From positions 1,612,001-1,676,000 of the forward strand of contig NZ_CP046913.1 in NCBI RefSeq assembly GCF_009789675.1: 64,000 nucleotides of DNA, given 5' to 3'. The first letter of the stretch is position 1; every line of letters begins with the position of its first letter. The stretch is from Paraburkholderia acidisoli. Its GTDB lineage: Bacteria; Pseudomonadota; Gammaproteobacteria; Burkholderiales; Burkholderiaceae. The notes beneath the pieces were generated by a model, which saw only the letters and a program-made list of their open reading frames with translations, was not told the DNA's origin and did no database searches. Shown here one piece after another: positions 1-9,175 of this stretch. Position numbers and translations under genes: made by a program.

Positions 1-107
1 TGCGTGACATGGCCGCCGAGCGTGGCGCCATGCGTCATGTTGAAGGCGCCCTTCCACGATTTGGCGAGGCCCGTGCGGGCGGTGGATACGATTACGGCGT
101 CGGTCAT
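1..107 (-). CDS. Acetyl-CoA acyltransferase (thiolase), N-terminal fragment
   Basis: Only the first 35 codons lie in the window; the gene runs off the left edge. The translated start, MTDAVIVSTARTGLAKSWKG, is typical of the N-terminus of degradative thiolases, which cleave 3-ketoacyl-CoA with CoA in the last step of beta-oxidation. An AGGAGAC ribosome-binding site at 111-117 sits just upstream of the ATG at 105-107. It follows pncA and the FadB-like gene on the same strand, so it is probably part of a fatty-acid degradation operon. The catalytic cysteine lies outside the window, so the exact thiolase class is open. Confidence 0.85.
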   Translation of the reverse strand, partial: MTDAVIVSTARTGLAKSWKGAFNMTHGATLGGHVT

Positions 108-213
108 GGTGTCTCCTTGTGACCTGCGCGGCGGGGGCGCGGGTCGCGATTATCTTGCTGATGTCGTGAGTCGTCTTTCGTATCGAACGAGCGCATTTAG
201 CGCATCTGGCGGC

Positions 214-849
214 TCAAGCGCGGCCAGCGAGCACGTCGGCGGTTTGCGCGCGCGTCACGCCTGCCGCGTGCAACTGCTCCCATGCGGCAGCCAGCGAGCC
301 ATTCAGATCGATCGCGCGCGAGGCGTCCTCGATCAGCACGGTCTCGAAGCCCGCGGCGCGCGCGTCGAGCGCCGACCACGCCACGCAATAGTCGGTGGCG
401 AGCCCGCAGCAATACACGCGCTGGGCGCCCACGTCGCGCAGATACCCCGCGAGTCCCGTGGGCGTCTTGCGGTCGGCCTCGAGAAACGCGGAATAGCTGT
501 CCACGTCGGCGTGATGCCCCTTGCGGATAATGGCGCGCGCGTGCGGCACGTCGAGATCGCGATGCAGCGCCGCGCCCTCGGTGTCCTGCACGCAGTGCGT
601 GGGCCACAACACCTGCTCGCCGTAGGGCAGCGTGGTCATCTCGAAGGGTGCGCGGCCCGCGTGATTGGCGGCAAACGAAACGTGCTGCGCCGGGTGCCAG
701 TCCTGCGTGAGCACCACGTGGCCGAACTCGCGCGCGAGCCGGTTCGCGACCGGCACGACCTCGTCGCCGTGCGCGACGGCCAGCGCACCGCCCGGCATGA
801 AGTCGTATTGCAGGTCGATGAGCAGGAGCACGTCGTTTGCGCTTCTCAT
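214..849 (-). CDS. pncA: Nicotinamidase PncA
   Basis: Hydrolyses nicotinamide to nicotinate and ammonia in the cytoplasm for NAD salvage through the Preiss-Handler route. The 211-residue protein has the full isochorismatase-fold catalytic set: Asp12 in LLIDLQYDF, Lys110 in IIRKGHHAD and Cys155 in GLATDYCV. Metal ligands Asp50, His52 and His85 are also visible (TQDWHP and WPTHCVQDT). Length is normal for the family. It lies 24 bp after the stop of the FadB-like gene and 106 bp before the thiolase start on the same strand, so it may be co-transcribed with beta-oxidation genes although it belongs to another pathway. The Shine-Dalgarno sequence before the ATG is weak, so translation may depend on read-through from upstream. 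Confidence 0.95.
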   Translation of the reverse strand: MRSANDVLLLIDLQYDFMPGGALAVAHGDEVVPVANRLAREFGHVVLTQDWHPAQHVSFAANHAGRAPFEMTTLPYGEQVLWPTHCVQDTEGAALHRDLDVPHARAIIRKGHHADVDSYSAFLEADRKTPTGLAGYLRDVGAQRVYCCGLATDYCVAWSALDARAAGFETVLIEDASRAIDLNGSLAAAWEQLHAAGVTRAQTADVLAGRA

Positions 850-873
850 GTTGCGTCGTCCGTTGGAAAAGAC

Positions 874-2979
874 CTAGTTGAAAGATCCGCCCCGGGAGGC
901 GAGTTCGGTAATCGAGGGCGCGGGTTGCCACGCCGCGCCGTTGGGCTGCTGCGCGTAGCGGCGCATCGCGCGCTCGACGTTGTAGAGGCCCACGCTATCG
1001 GCATACAGCATCGGGCCGCCGCGCCACAGCGGAAAACCGTAGCCCGTGAGATAGACCATGTCGATGTCGGAAGCTTTCGAGGCGATGCCTTCTTCGAGAA
1101 TCTTCGCGCCTTCGTTCACGAGCGCGAACACCAGCCGCTCGACGATTTCGTCGTCGGCCAGCTTGCGGCGCGCGACGCCCACTTCCTGCGAATACGCGAC
1201 GATCATCTCGTCAACGAGCTTCGAAGGCAGCGCATTGCGCTCGCCCGCCTTGTAGTCGTACCAGCCCGCGCCGGTCTTCTGCCCGAAGCGGCCCTGCTCG
1301 CACAGGCGGTCGGCGATCTTCGAATAGTCGAGCTCGGGCTGTTCCTGGTAACGGCGCTTGCGAATCGCCCAGCCAATGTCGTTGCCCGCGAGATCGCTCA
1401 TGCGGAACGGTCCCATCGCAAAGCCGAACTTCTCGATCGCGCGGTCGACCTGCGCGGGCAGCGCGCCCTCTTCGAGCATGTAAAGCGCCTGGCGAATGTA
1501 TTGCTCGACCATGCGATTGCCGATAAAGCCGTCGCACACGCCCGAGACCACAGCGGTCTTGCGGATCTTCTTCGCGACCTGCATGACCGTGGCGAGCACG
1601 TCCTTGGCCGTTGCCTTGCCGCGCACGACTTCGAGCAGCTTCATCACATTCGCGGGACTGAAGAAGTGCAAGCCCACCACGTCCTGCGGGCGCTTCGTGA
1701 ACGCCGCGATCTTGTCGACGTCGAGCGTGGAGGTGTTCGAGGCGAGAATCGCGCCGGCCTTCGCGACTTCGTCGAGACGTTTGAACACCTGCTCTTTCAC
1801 GCTCAATTCTTCGAACACGGCCTCGATCACGAGATCGGCCTGCGCGAGGTCGTCATAAGAGAGCGTCGGGCGAATCAGCGCCATGCGCGCTTCGAGTTTT
1901 TCCGCCGTGAGCTTGCCCTTCCTGACCTGCGCCTCGTAGTTCTTGCGGATGGTCGCGAGACCGCGATCGAGCGCTTCCTGCTTCGTTTCCAGCAGCGTGA
2001 CGGGCAAGCCCGCGTTGAGGAAGTTCATGGTGATGCCGCCGCCCATCGTGCCCGCGCCGATCACGGCCACTTGCCGGATATCGCGCGTGGGCGTGCTCGA
2101 CGGCACGTCGGGGATCTTGCTCGCGGCGCGCTCGCCGAAGAACGCGTGACGCAACGCGCGGCTTTCGGGCGTCTGCACGAGTTCGACGAAGCACGCGCGC
2201 TCGAACGCGAGGCCCTTGTCGAAACCCTCTTTCACGCCAGCCGCGATGGCATCGACGCATTTGAGCGGCGCCGGATAGTGCTTCGCCATCGCCCCAACCG
2301 TGTTGCGCGAAAACTGCAGAAAGCCCTCGGCGTTCGGGTGCACGATCTTGCGATGGCGCACGAGCGGATGCGGGCCCGCTTTATCGCCGGCCTTGCGTGC
2401 GAACGCGATAGCTTCTTCGAGCAGATCGCCTTGCGCCATGGCGTCGAACAGCCCGGCATTCGCGAGCGTTTCGCTCATCACAGGCGTGCCCGTGACGATC
2501 ATGTTGAGCGCGGTTTCGAGCCCGATCGCGCGCGGCAGACGCTGCGTGCCGCCCGCGCCGGGCAGAATGCCGAGCTTGACTTCGGGCAGTGCGATCTGCG
2601 CGCCGGGCGCGGCCACGCGATAGTGCGCGCCGAGCGCGAGTTCGAGGCCGCCGCCCATCGCCACGCTGTGGATCGCGGCCACGACCGGCTTCGCGCTTTT
2701 CTCCACTTCGTTGATGACGGTGTGGAGCGTGGGCTCCTGGGTCGCTTTCGGCGTGTTGAATTCGGTGATGTCGGCGCCACCGGAGAAGGCCTTGCCGGCG
2801 CCCGCGATGACGATGGCGCGCACCGCGGTGTCCGCGTTCGCGCGCGCGAGGCCCTCGACGATGCCGGTGCGTGTGGCGTGGCCCAGGCCGTTCACCGGCG
2901 GATTGTTGAGCGTGATGACGGCAACGCCGTCGCGTGTCGTGTAATCCACTGCCGTGCTGACTGCCGGATCTGATGCCAT
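874..2979 (-). CDS. Bifunctional enoyl-CoA hydratase / 3-hydroxyacyl-CoA dehydrogenase (FadB-like)
   Basis: Carries out the hydration and NAD-dependent oxidation steps of beta-oxidation. Of 701 residues, about 10-200 form an enoyl-CoA hydratase (crotonase) domain with the oxyanion stretch [16 protein letters not shown] and acidic residues Glu113 and Glu133. Residues from about 300 form the 3-hydroxyacyl-CoA dehydrogenase: NAD-binding [12 protein letters not shown] at 304-315, a catalytic-type GLHFFSPAN stretch, then two C-terminal dehydrogenase domains. The reading frame is open further upstream, but the ATG at 2977-2979 has a strong GGAGG site at 2984-2988 and gives the normal family N-terminus. 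A thiolase gene follows after pncA, matching a FadB/FadA arrangement. The symbol is left blank because several paralogues of this enzyme occur in Burkholderiaceae. Confidence 0.93.
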   Translation of the reverse strand: MASDPAVSTAVDYTTRDGVAVITLNNPPVNGLGHATRTGIVEGLARANADTAVRAIVIAGAGKAFSGGADITEFNTPKATQEPTLHTVINEVEKSAKPVVAAIHSVAMGGGLELALGAHYRVAAPGAQIALPEVKLGILPGAGGTQRLPRAIGLETALNMIVTGTPVMSETLANAGLFDAMAQGDLLEEAIAFARKAGDKAGPHPLVRHRKIVHPNAEGFLQFSRNTVGAMAKHYPAPLKCVDAIAAGVKEGFDKGLAFERACFVELVQTPESRALRHAFFGERAASKIPDVPSSTPTRDIRQVAVIGAGTMGGGITMNFLNAGLPVTLLETKQEALDRGLATIRKNYEAQVRKGKLTAEKLEARMALIRPTLSYDDLAQADLVIEAVFEELSVKEQVFKRLDEVAKAGAILASNTSTLDVDKIAAFTKRPQDVVGLHFFSPANVMKLLEVVRGKATAKDVLATVMQVAKKIRKTAVVSGVCDGFIGNRMVEQYIRQALYMLEEGALPAQVDRAIEKFGFAMGPFRMSDLAGNDIGWAIRKRRYQEQPELDYSKIADRLCEQGRFGQKTGAGWYDYKAGERNALPSKLVDEMIVAYSQEVGVARRKLADDEIVERLVFALVNEGAKILEEGIASKASDIDMVYLTGYGFPLWRGGPMLYADSVGLYNVERAMRRYAQQPNGAAWQPAPSITELASRGGSFN

Positions 2980-3052
2980 TGGGCTGCCTCCATGCTTGCG
3001 GGCCGCGGTGTGCGTTGTCGGCTTCATTGTCCGACATTCCCCGTCAGACGGC

Positions 3053-3081
3053 AGGATACATAAAAAAGAACGTTCGTTCAA
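3053..3081 (-). promoter_or_regulatory. Candidate sigma70 promoter of the fadB-like gene
   Basis: On the minus strand TTGAAC (3076-3081) and TATCCT (3053-3058) are separated by exactly 17 bases and lie about 75 bp upstream of the fadB-like ATG. Each hexamer matches consensus at four of six positions. Inference from sequence only. Confidence 0.45.
3068..3079. promoter_or_regulatory. Candidate TetR-type operator
   Basis: GAACG-TT-CGTTC is a perfect 5-bp inverted repeat with a 2-bp centre. It overlaps the -35 hexamer and spacer of the candidate promoter of the fadB-like gene, a placement suited to repression. Fatty-acid degradation genes in proteobacteria are often controlled by TetR-family regulators, but no regulator gene is in the window and the assignment is inferred. 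Confidence 0.4.
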
Positions 3082-3182
3082 TTTCAATGCTGCACTGCGC
3101 ACGCCAGGGTTTGTACCGAGCGTGTCGGTCCGGCTGGAGCGCGCGGGCCCGTGGCTCGCGCCATCGGCATGAAAACGCAGGC

Positions 3183-3207
3183 AAAAAAAACGCAGCCAGA
3201 GGCTGCG
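3183..3207 (-). terminator. Rho-independent terminator of the acyl-CoA ligase gene
   Basis: CGCAGCC-AGA-GGCTGCG stem-loop (3191-3207). On the minus strand it is followed by a run of eight T. It lies about 95 bp after the ligase stop codon and separates that gene from the fadB-like transcription unit. Confidence 0.8.
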
Positions 3208-3250
3208 CCGGAGAAGCGGTGCGCACGGTCCGGTGCGCGTGAATACCTGC

Positions 3251-3294
3251 GTGATGCGTACGTGACGCGTACGTGATGCGTACGTGACTCGTGC
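3251..3294. repeat. 11-bp tandem repeat, four copies
   Basis: Unit GTGATGCGTAC repeated at 3251, 3262, 3273 and 3284; copy two has one substitution and copy four is degenerate. It lies immediately downstream of the acyl-CoA ligase stop, before the terminator. Confidence 0.85.
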
Positions 3295-3301
3295 CTTCGT
3301 T

Positions 3302-5041
3302 CTATTCGCGCTGGGCCAGCGGCTTGTCGGCGTGCGCCGGTTCATCGTCGAGCGGACAGCCCGCCACCGCGAGCGCGCTGGGCAGCACGTAGTCGCGGAA
3401 CTGCTCGCGCAGCTTGAGCTTTTGCAGCTTGCCCGTGGCCGTGTGCGGCAATTCGTCGACGAACGTCACGTCGTCGGGCAGCCACCATTTCGCGACCTTG
3501 CCCGTGAAGAACGCGAGCAGTTCGTCGCGCGTGACGGCGGCGCCCGGCTTCTTCACGGCGACGATCAGCGGGCGCTCGGTCCAGCGCGGATGCGCGCACG
3601 CGATGCAGGCGGCCTCCGCGATGCCCGGATGCGCCACGGCGATATTCTCCAGATCGATCGAGCTGATCCACTCGCCGCCGGACTTGATCACGTCCTTGCT
3701 GCGGTCGGTGATGTGCAGGAAGCCGTCGGGGTCGATGGTCGCGACGTCGCCGGTGGGAAACCAGCCGTCCACGAGCGGCGAGGCGCCGCGCTGTGCACTG
3801 TCCTGGCCGCTCTCATGGCCGCCGTCCTGCCGAAAATACCGGTCGATGACCCACGGCCCGCGCACGTGCAGATCGCCGAACGCGACGCCGTCCCACGGCA
3901 GTTCGCGGCCGTCGTCGCCGACGATCTTCATGTCGACGCCGTAGATCACGCGGCCCTGCTTTTCGAGCAGCGCGCGGCGCGCCTCGAGCGGGCGCTGCGA
4001 CTGCTCCCAGTTGAGCTTCGAGAGCGTGCCGAGCGGCGACATCTCCGTCATGCCCCACGCGTGAATGACCTGCACGCCGTAGTCGTCCTCGAAGGCGCGC
4101 AACATGGCGGGCGGGCACGCCGAGCCGCCGATCACCGTGCGCTCGAGCGTGGAAAAGCGCACGCCCGCGTCGCGCATGTACGTGAGCAGCCCGAGCCAGA
4201 CGGTCGGCACGCCCGCCGACGCCGTCACGCGTTCGGCTTCCATCAATTCGTATAGCGATTTGCCGTCGAGATCCTTGCCGGGCAGCACGAGCTTCGTGCC
4301 CGCAAGCGCCGTGGCGTGCGGAATGCCCCACGCGTTCACATGGAACATGGGCACGACGGGCAGAATGGCGTCGCGCGCCGAGAGCGACATGGCGTCGGGT
4401 AACGCGGCGGCGTACGCGTGCAACACCGACGAGCGGTGCGTGTACAGCGCGCCTTTCGGATTGCCGGTCGTGCCCGAGGTGTAGCAAAGATTCGAGGCCT
4501 GCTTCTCGTCGAGTTCGGGCCAGGCGTACTGGCCGTCCTGCGCGTCGAGCAGCGTTTCGTAGCAGCGCACTTCGGTGCGCAGGTCCGGGCGATGCGCTTC
4601 GTCGCAAAGCGCGATCCAGCCGCGCACATTCGGACACTGCGTGGCGAGCAGATCGACGAGCGGCGCGAACGTGGTGTCGAACAGCACGTAGCGGTCGTCG
4701 GCATGATTGACGATCCACGCGATCTGCTCGGGAAAGAGCCGCGGATTGATGGTGTGGCACACGGCGCCAAAGCCCGTCACGCCGAAATAGGCCTCCACGT
4801 GCCGGTAGCCATTCCATGCGAGCGTGGCCACGCGCTCGCCGGGCTCCACGCCGAGCGCCCTGAGCGCCTGCGCGAGCTGTTTCGCGCGCGTTTCGCACTC
4901 GCGCCACGTATAACGATGAATATCGCCTTCGATACGACGCGACACGATTTCGGTGCTGCCATGGTGGCGCGCGGCGTGCGCAATCAGCGACGACACCGTG
5001 AGCGGCACGTCCATCATTTGACCCAGCAGCGGCGCACTCAT
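3302..5041 (-). CDS. Fatty-acid acyl-CoA ligase (AMP-forming)
   Basis: Activates a carboxylic acid, probably a medium- or long-chain fatty acid, to its CoA thioester through an acyl-adenylate. The 579-residue protein has the P-loop-like motif [18 protein letters not shown], the [15 protein letters not shown] motif, [12 protein letters not shown], and the C-terminal lysine context [12 protein letters not shown], so all ANL-superfamily core motifs are present. The ATG at 5039-5041 is chosen because AAGGAGA (5051-5057) is well placed and the upstream extension is not protein-like. The gene precedes the fadB-like unit on the same strand but is separated from it by a terminator and is divergent from selO. 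Substrate chain length cannot be read from sequence; similar proteins are annotated as long-chain, medium-chain or 3-methylmercaptopropionate ligases. Confidence 0.88.
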   Translation of the reverse strand: MSAPLLGQMMDVPLTVSSLIAHAARHHGSTEIVSRRIEGDIHRYTWRECETRAKQLAQALRALGVEPGERVATLAWNGYRHVEAYFGVTGFGAVCHTINPRLFPEQIAWIVNHADDRYVLFDTTFAPLVDLLATQCPNVRGWIALCDEAHRPDLRTEVRCYETLLDAQDGQYAWPELDEKQASNLCYTSGTTGNPKGALYTHRSSVLHAYAAALPDAMSLSARDAILPVVPMFHVNAWGIPHATALAGTKLVLPGKDLDGKSLYELMEAERVTASAGVPTVWLGLLTYMRDAGVRFSTLERTVIGGSACPPAMLRAFEDDYGVQVIHAWGMTEMSPLGTLSKLNWEQSQRPLEARRALLEKQGRVIYGVDMKIVGDDGRELPWDGVAFGDLHVRGPWVIDRYFRQDGGHESGQDSAQRGASPLVDGWFPTGDVATIDPDGFLHITDRSKDVIKSGGEWISSIDLENIAVAHPGIAEAACIACAHPRWTERPLIVAVKKPGAAVTRDELLAFFTGKVAKWWLPDDVTFVDELPHTATGKLQKLKLREQFRDYVLPSALAVAGCPLDDEPAHADKPLAQRE

Positions 5042-5154
5042 CGGTCGCGTTCTCCTTGTGTGATGAAAGCCGGGAAAGCGGTGGAAGCCTTGCCTCGTCC
5101 CGGATTGTCCTTGCACCGGCGAAGCCCTCTCCAGCACGCCGGCGGGCGCCGACT

Positions 5155-5160
5155 TACAAT
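5155..5160 (+). promoter_or_regulatory. Candidate -10 element of selO
   Basis: TACAAT, 25 bp before the selO ATG. No convincing -35 hexamer is seen, so this is a weak call based on an AT-rich island in a GC-rich spacer. Confidence 0.3.
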
Positions 5161-5185
5161 ATCGGCTAATCAAAAGGCCCTCAAT

Positions 5186-6799
5186 ATGTCGTTTTCACCA
5201 GGCTCTACCGATTCTTCCGGCGGCACGTCCGCCGCTTCGTCCACCGCAACGCTGCTGCCCGCGAGCGGCCCGATCGCCGACTTCGAGCGTGCGCTTACCG
5301 TGCCGCGCGAGGATTCATTCGCGGCGCTCGGCACGCGTTTCTACACGCGGCTGCCCGGTGCGCCGCTGCCCTCGCCGTATGTCATCGGCGTGTCGCAACC
5401 GGTCGCCGCGCAACTCGGCCTCGCCCCGCAAGCCGCCGCCGATCCCGCCTTCGCGGCGCTCTTCAGCGGTAATTTCACGCGCGAACGTCCGCCCTCGACG
5501 ATGTCGTACGCGTCGGTGTATTCGGGGCATCAGTTCGGCGTGTGGGCGGGCCAGCTGGGCGACGGCCGCGCGCTCGTGCTCGGCGAGGTCGAGCACGGCG
5601 GCATGCGCAATGAAGTGCAGCTGAAAGGCGCGGGCCGCACGCCCTACTCGCGCATGGGCGACGGCCGCGCGGTGCTGCGTTCGTCGATCCGCGAATTCCT
5701 CTGCTCCGAGGCCATGCATCACCTCGGCATCCCCACCACGCGCGCGCTCGCGGTCACGGGTTCGGACTTGCCGGTGCGGCGCGAAACGCTGGAAACGGCG
5801 GCCGTGGTCACGCGCGTCGCGCCGAGCTTCGTGCGCTTCGGCCATTTCGAGCACTTCTATTCGCAAGACGACGTGGACGCGCTGCGCGCGCTCGCCGATC
5901 ACGTGATCGCGCGCTTCTATCCGCAGTTGCGCGACGCCGACGACCCGTATCTCGCGCTGCTCGACGAAGCCGTGCGCACCACGGCCGCGCTGATGGTCGA
6001 ATGGCAAGCCGTGGGCTTTTGCCATGGCGTGATGAACACCGACAACATGTCGATACTCGGTCTCACGATCGACTACGGCCCGTTCGGTTTCATCGACGGC
6101 TTCGACGCCAATCACATCTGCAATCACTCCGATACGCAGGGCCGCTACGCGTATCGCCAGCAACCGCAGATCGGCTACTGGAATCTCTTTTGCCTCGCGC
6201 AGGCGCTCGTGCCGCTGTTCGGCGCGCAGTACGGCATCGCCGACGAGAAAAAGCTCGGCGAACGCGTGGTCGCCGACGCGCAGGCCTCGCTCGAACGCTT
6301 CAAGGGCCATTTCGCGCCCGCGCTCGAAGACCGCATGCGCGCGAAGCTCGGTCTCGAACACGCGCAGGACGGCGACGACGCGCTCGCGAACAAGCTGTTC
6401 GAGATCATGCACACGAATCGCGCCGACTTCACGCTCACGTTCCGCCATCTCGCGCGCGTGTCGAAGCACGATGCGAGCGGCGACAGCGCGGTGCGCGATC
6501 TCTTTCTCGATCGCGCGGCGTTCGACGCGTGGGCCGGCGACTACCGCGCGCGCCTCGCGCACGAAACCCGCGACGACGCCGCGCGCGCCGCCGCCATGAA
6601 TCGCGTGAACCCGAAATTCGTGCTGCGCAATCACCTTGCGCAAACGGCCATCGAGCGCGCGGCGCAGAAGGACTTCAGCGAAGTCGAGCGCCTCGCGCAA
6701 GTGCTGCAACGTCCGTTCGACGAGCAGCCCGAACACGCCTCGTACGCGGCGCTGCCGCCCGACTGGGCGAGTTCGCTCGAAGTCAGTTGCTCTTCGTGA
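5186..6799 (+). CDS. selO: Protein adenylyltransferase SelO
   Basis: Pseudokinase-fold enzyme that transfers AMP from ATP to Ser, Thr or Tyr of target proteins; the family is linked to redox homeostasis. The 537-residue protein keeps the residues described for SelO: Lys147 ([12 protein letters not shown]), Glu170 ([12 protein letters not shown]), Arg210 (VVTRVAPSF), Asp286/Asn287 (GVMNTDNMS) and Asp296 ([12 protein letters not shown]). The C-terminus ends SCSS, with Cys535 at the place taken by selenocysteine in animal SelO. Residues 1-30 are Ser/Ala-rich and probably disordered. The ATG at 5186 gives the family N-terminus. msrB follows 55 bp downstream on the same strand, a sensible redox partner. 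Confidence 0.95.
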   Translation: MSFSPGSTDSSGGTSAASSTATLLPASGPIADFERALTVPREDSFAALGTRFYTRLPGAPLPSPYVIGVSQPVAAQLGLAPQAAADPAFAALFSGNFTRERPPSTMSYASVYSGHQFGVWAGQLGDGRALVLGEVEHGGMRNEVQLKGAGRTPYSRMGDGRAVLRSSIREFLCSEAMHHLGIPTTRALAVTGSDLPVRRETLETAAVVTRVAPSFVRFGHFEHFYSQDDVDALRALADHVIARFYPQLRDADDPYLALLDEAVRTTAALMVEWQAVGFCHGVMNTDNMSILGLTIDYGPFGFIDGFDANHICNHSDTQGRYAYRQQPQIGYWNLFCLAQALVPLFGAQYGIADEKKLGERVVADAQASLERFKGHFAPALEDRMRAKLGLEHAQDGDDALANKLFEIMHTNRADFTLTFRHLARVSKHDASGDSAVRDLFLDRAAFDAWAGDYRARLAHETRDDAARAAAMNRVNPKFVLRNHLAQTAIERAAQKDFSEVERLAQVLQRPFDEQPEHASYAALPPDWASSLEVSCSS

Positions 6800-6854
6800 G
6801 CGCACCCCCATATAACGAGTCTTCGCTGTTTCCCCTTCGTCAAAGGAACCCGAT

Positions 6855-7274
6855 ATGAGCCAGGACGACCACAACTCCACCGCCTACCCCGGCCATCAGC
6901 CCGATGCCGAATGGCGCGACAAGCTCGACGAGACGCAATACCAGGTCACGCGCCACGCGGCCACCGAGCGCGCGTTCACGGGCAAGTACTGGGATCACTT
7001 CGATCGCGGCGTGTACGACTGCGTGTGCTGCGGCACGCCGCTGTTCGAGTCGGACACGAAATTCGACGCCGGTTGCGGCTGGCCCAGCTATTTCCGCCCG
7101 ATCGACGGCGAAGTGATCGAGGAAAAAACCGACCGCTCGCACGGCATGCTGCGCATCGAAGTGCGTTGCAAGAACTGCGGCGCGCACCTCGGCCACGTGT
7201 TCGAAGACGGTCCGGCCCCGACCGGCCTGCGGTATTGCATCAATTCGGCTGCGTTACAATTCGAGCCCAAGTGA
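6855..7274 (+). CDS. msrB: Peptide-methionine (R)-S-oxide reductase MsrB
   Basis: Reduces the R epimer of methionine sulfoxide in proteins. The 139-residue cytoplasmic protein carries zinc-binding pairs Cys56/Cys59 and Cys105/Cys108, the GCGWPSYF motif with Cys74, and catalytic Cys128 in RYCINSAAL. It sits 55 bp after selO and is followed by a strong terminator, so selO-msrB is a likely two-gene unit. The preceding AAAGGAA is a reasonable ribosome-binding site. Confidence 0.96.
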   Translation: MSQDDHNSTAYPGHQPDAEWRDKLDETQYQVTRHAATERAFTGKYWDHFDRGVYDCVCCGTPLFESDTKFDAGCGWPSYFRPIDGEVIEEKTDRSHGMLRIEVRCKNCGAHLGHVFEDGPAPTGLRYCINSAALQFEPK

Positions 7275-7311
7275 GTTGATCGACGCGCAAGCCACGCAAG
7301 CGCCCGCCCGA

Positions 7312-7349
7312 GGGCGCGACGCCGCCTCTCGCGCGTCGCGCCCTTTTTT
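7312..7349 (+). terminator. Terminator after selO-msrB
   Basis: Perfect 10-bp stem GGGCGCGACG (7312-7321) with CGTCGCGCCC (7334-7343), followed by six T. It ends the selO-msrB unit before yciB. Confidence 0.9.
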
Positions 7350-7403
7350 GCGGCGTGCAGGCATCGCACGCGTCAGGCTCTTTCGTCTACTTTCAGGCCG
7401 ATA

Positions 7404-7937
7404 ATGAAATTTCTGTTTGATCTGTTTCCGATCATCCTCTTTTTCGTCGCGTTCAAGGTGTGGGGCATCTTCACCGCGACGGCCGTGGCGATCGTCGCCA
7501 CGCTGCTGCAGATCGCGTGGGTCGCTTTCCGTCACCGCAAGGTCGACCCCATGCTGTGGCTCTCGCTCGGCATCGTGGTCGTGTTCGGCGGCGCCACGCT
7601 GATGCTGCACGACGAAACCTTCATCAAGTGGAAGCCCACGGTGCTCTACTGGGCGTTCTCGATCGTGCTGCTGGTCTCGCAACTGGCGTTCGGCAAGAAC
7701 CTCATCGAAGCGATGATGGGCAAGCAGATCTCGCTGCCCACGCGCATCTGGACGCAGCTCAATTTCGTGTGGTCGATCTTCTTCGCGCTGCTCGGCATTC
7801 TCAATCTGTTCGTCGCGTTCCACTTCTCCACCGACGCGTGGGTCGACTTCAAGCTGTTCGGCGCCACCGGCATTCTCGTGGTGTTCATCGTCGGCCAGAG
7901 CCTGTGGCTTTCGCGTTACATGAAGGAAGAAGAATGA
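7404..7937 (+). CDS. yciB: Inner membrane septation/intracellular-growth protein YciB (IspZ family)
   Basis: Polytopic inner-membrane protein of 177 residues with about five hydrophobic segments (near 3-22, 24-42, 50-68, 76-95, 118-140 and a final one near 150-172). The N-terminus [20 protein letters not shown] and the motif [13 protein letters not shown] are typical of the family. Members affect cell division and envelope synthesis; a molecular activity is not established. The stop overlaps the bolA start (ATGA), so the two are translationally coupled. Confidence 0.95.
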   Translation: MKFLFDLFPIILFFVAFKVWGIFTATAVAIVATLLQIAWVAFRHRKVDPMLWLSLGIVVVFGGATLMLHDETFIKWKPTVLYWAFSIVLLVSQLAFGKNLIEAMMGKQISLPTRIWTQLNFVWSIFFALLGILNLFVAFHFSTDAWVDFKLFGATGILVVFIVGQSLWLSRYMKEEE

Positions 7938-8242
7938 GCGACGTATTTCTCAACGCCAGTCCCGCCGAGCGCGTCGCGCTGATCGAAACGCGCCTCACGG
8001 CCGCGCTCGCCCCCATCCAGTCGCTCACCATCAGCGACGACAGCGCGCAGCACGCGGGCCACGCCGGCGCTGCCGCGGGCGGTCATTTCAGTGTCACGAT
8101 CGTGGCCGCCGCATTCGCGGGGAAAGCCCGCGTGGCAAGGCATCGCATGGTGTATGATGCGCTGGCCGAAGCCATGCAGCGCGGCATTCACGCGCTCGCG
8201 ATCACGGCGCTCACGCCTGAAGAAGCCGCAGCCCAGCGCTAA
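7934..8242 (+). CDS. bolA: BolA family protein
   Basis: A 102-residue BolA/IbaG-fold protein. Family members work with monothiol glutaredoxins in iron-sulfur handling and affect cell shape under stress. Features are an N-terminal helix ([11 protein letters not shown]), the central strand [11 protein letters not shown] and the [13 protein letters not shown] helix containing the conserved RHRxVY block. The start ATG overlaps the yciB stop. An Ala/Gly/His-rich loop at about 40-50 is longer than in compact members. The gene is co-directional with the following parvulin gene. Confidence 0.93.
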   Translation: MSDVFLNASPAERVALIETRLTAALAPIQSLTISDDSAQHAGHAGAAAGGHFSVTIVAAAFAGKARVARHRMVYDALAEAMQRGIHALAITALTPEEAAAQR

Positions 8243-8296
8243 CATCGCCTCTTCGCTTTTTTCATACGTTCCCGCTTGTTCAGTTAGGACTTTTCG

Positions 8297-9076
8297 ATGA
8301 CCTTGAAGAAAACCCGTCTCTGGGTGTTGCTGGCTGCTTGCGCGGCGGCTCCCGCGTTCGCGCAGAATATCGCCGTCGTGAACGGCACGCCGATTCCCAA
8401 AGCGCGCGCCGACGCACTCGTCGAGCAACTCGTGCATCAAGGCCAGCAGGATTCGCCGCAGCTGCAAACGGCGGTGCGCGAAGAACTCGTGAACCGCGAA
8501 ATCCTCATGCAGGAAGCGGCGCGCCGCGGCATTCCGAATCGCCCGGACGTGAAGGCGCAAGTCGCCGTGGCGCAGCAGACCGTCGTGCTGCGCGCGCTGA
8601 TCGAAGACTTCGTGAAGAACAACGTGCCCACCGACGCAGAAGTCAAGGCGCGCTATGACCAGCTGACGAAGGACGCGGGCGGCAACGAATACCACCTGCA
8701 CCACATCCTCGTCGACAACGAGCAGCAGGCGAAGGATCTGATCGCGAAGATCAAGGCCGGCGCGAGCTTCGAAGACCTCGCGAAGCAGTACTCGAAGGAC
8801 CCGGGCTCGGCGAAGAACGGCGGCGACCTCGACTGGTCGGACCCGAAGGCCTACGTGCCGGAATTCGCGAACGCGGCCACGCATCTGCAGAAAGGCCAGA
8901 TCACGGATACGCCGGTGCACACGCAGTTCGGCTGGCACATCATCCGCGTGGACGACATCCGCCCGGTCACGCCGCCGCCGCTCGAACAGGTGCGCCCGCA
9001 GATCGTTCAGCAGATCCAGCAGGAAAAGCTGCAAGCGTTCGAAGAGAATCTGCGCAAGCAAGCGAAGATTCAGTAA
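8297..9076 (+). CDS. Periplasmic peptidyl-prolyl isomerase, parvulin (PpiC) type
   Basis: Cleavable signal peptide (about residues 1-22, ending APAFA-Q), an N-terminal SurA-like helical region, then one parvulin domain at about 130-222 with HLHHILVDNEQQAKDL, ASFEDLAKQYSKDPGSAKNGGDL and GWHIIRVDDIRP. The 259-residue length fits single-domain periplasmic parvulins that help fold outer-membrane and secreted proteins. It follows yciB and bolA on the same strand and ends at a strong terminator. It is distinct from ppiD, which lies about 13 kb away in this window. Confidence 0.92.
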   Translation: MTLKKTRLWVLLAACAAAPAFAQNIAVVNGTPIPKARADALVEQLVHQGQQDSPQLQTAVREELVNREILMQEAARRGIPNRPDVKAQVAVAQQTVVLRALIEDFVKNNVPTDAEVKARYDQLTKDAGGNEYHLHHILVDNEQQAKDLIAKIKAGASFEDLAKQYSKDPGSAKNGGDLDWSDPKAYVPEFANAATHLQKGQITDTPVHTQFGWHIIRVDDIRPVTPPPLEQVRPQIVQQIQQEKLQAFEENLRKQAKIQ

Positions 9077-9126
9077 CGCCAACGTTGCTCGGGCGTGCTT
9101 CGGCACGCTTCGGCGCGTCACGATTG

Positions 9127-9154
9127 AAAAAGCCCCGCTTTTGCGGGGCTTTTT
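9127..9154. terminator. Bidirectional terminator between parvulin gene and fic
   Basis: AAAAAGCCCCGC / GCGGGGCTTTTT with a 4-nt loop, placed between the converging parvulin and fic genes and able to act in both directions. Confidence 0.92.
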
Positions 9155-9175
9155 GCATTCCGGCGTCCGGCTCCA

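Noticed and set aside
4..2973. Open frame of about 989 codons on the plus strand opposite pncA and the fadB-like gene
   Set aside because: Runs across two real minus-strand genes and has Arg/His-rich composition without domains.
3302..5173. Upstream extension of the acyl-CoA ligase to the next in-frame start
   Set aside because: The extra residues are low-complexity and overlap the divergent promoter area; the ATG at 5041 has a well-placed ribosome-binding site.
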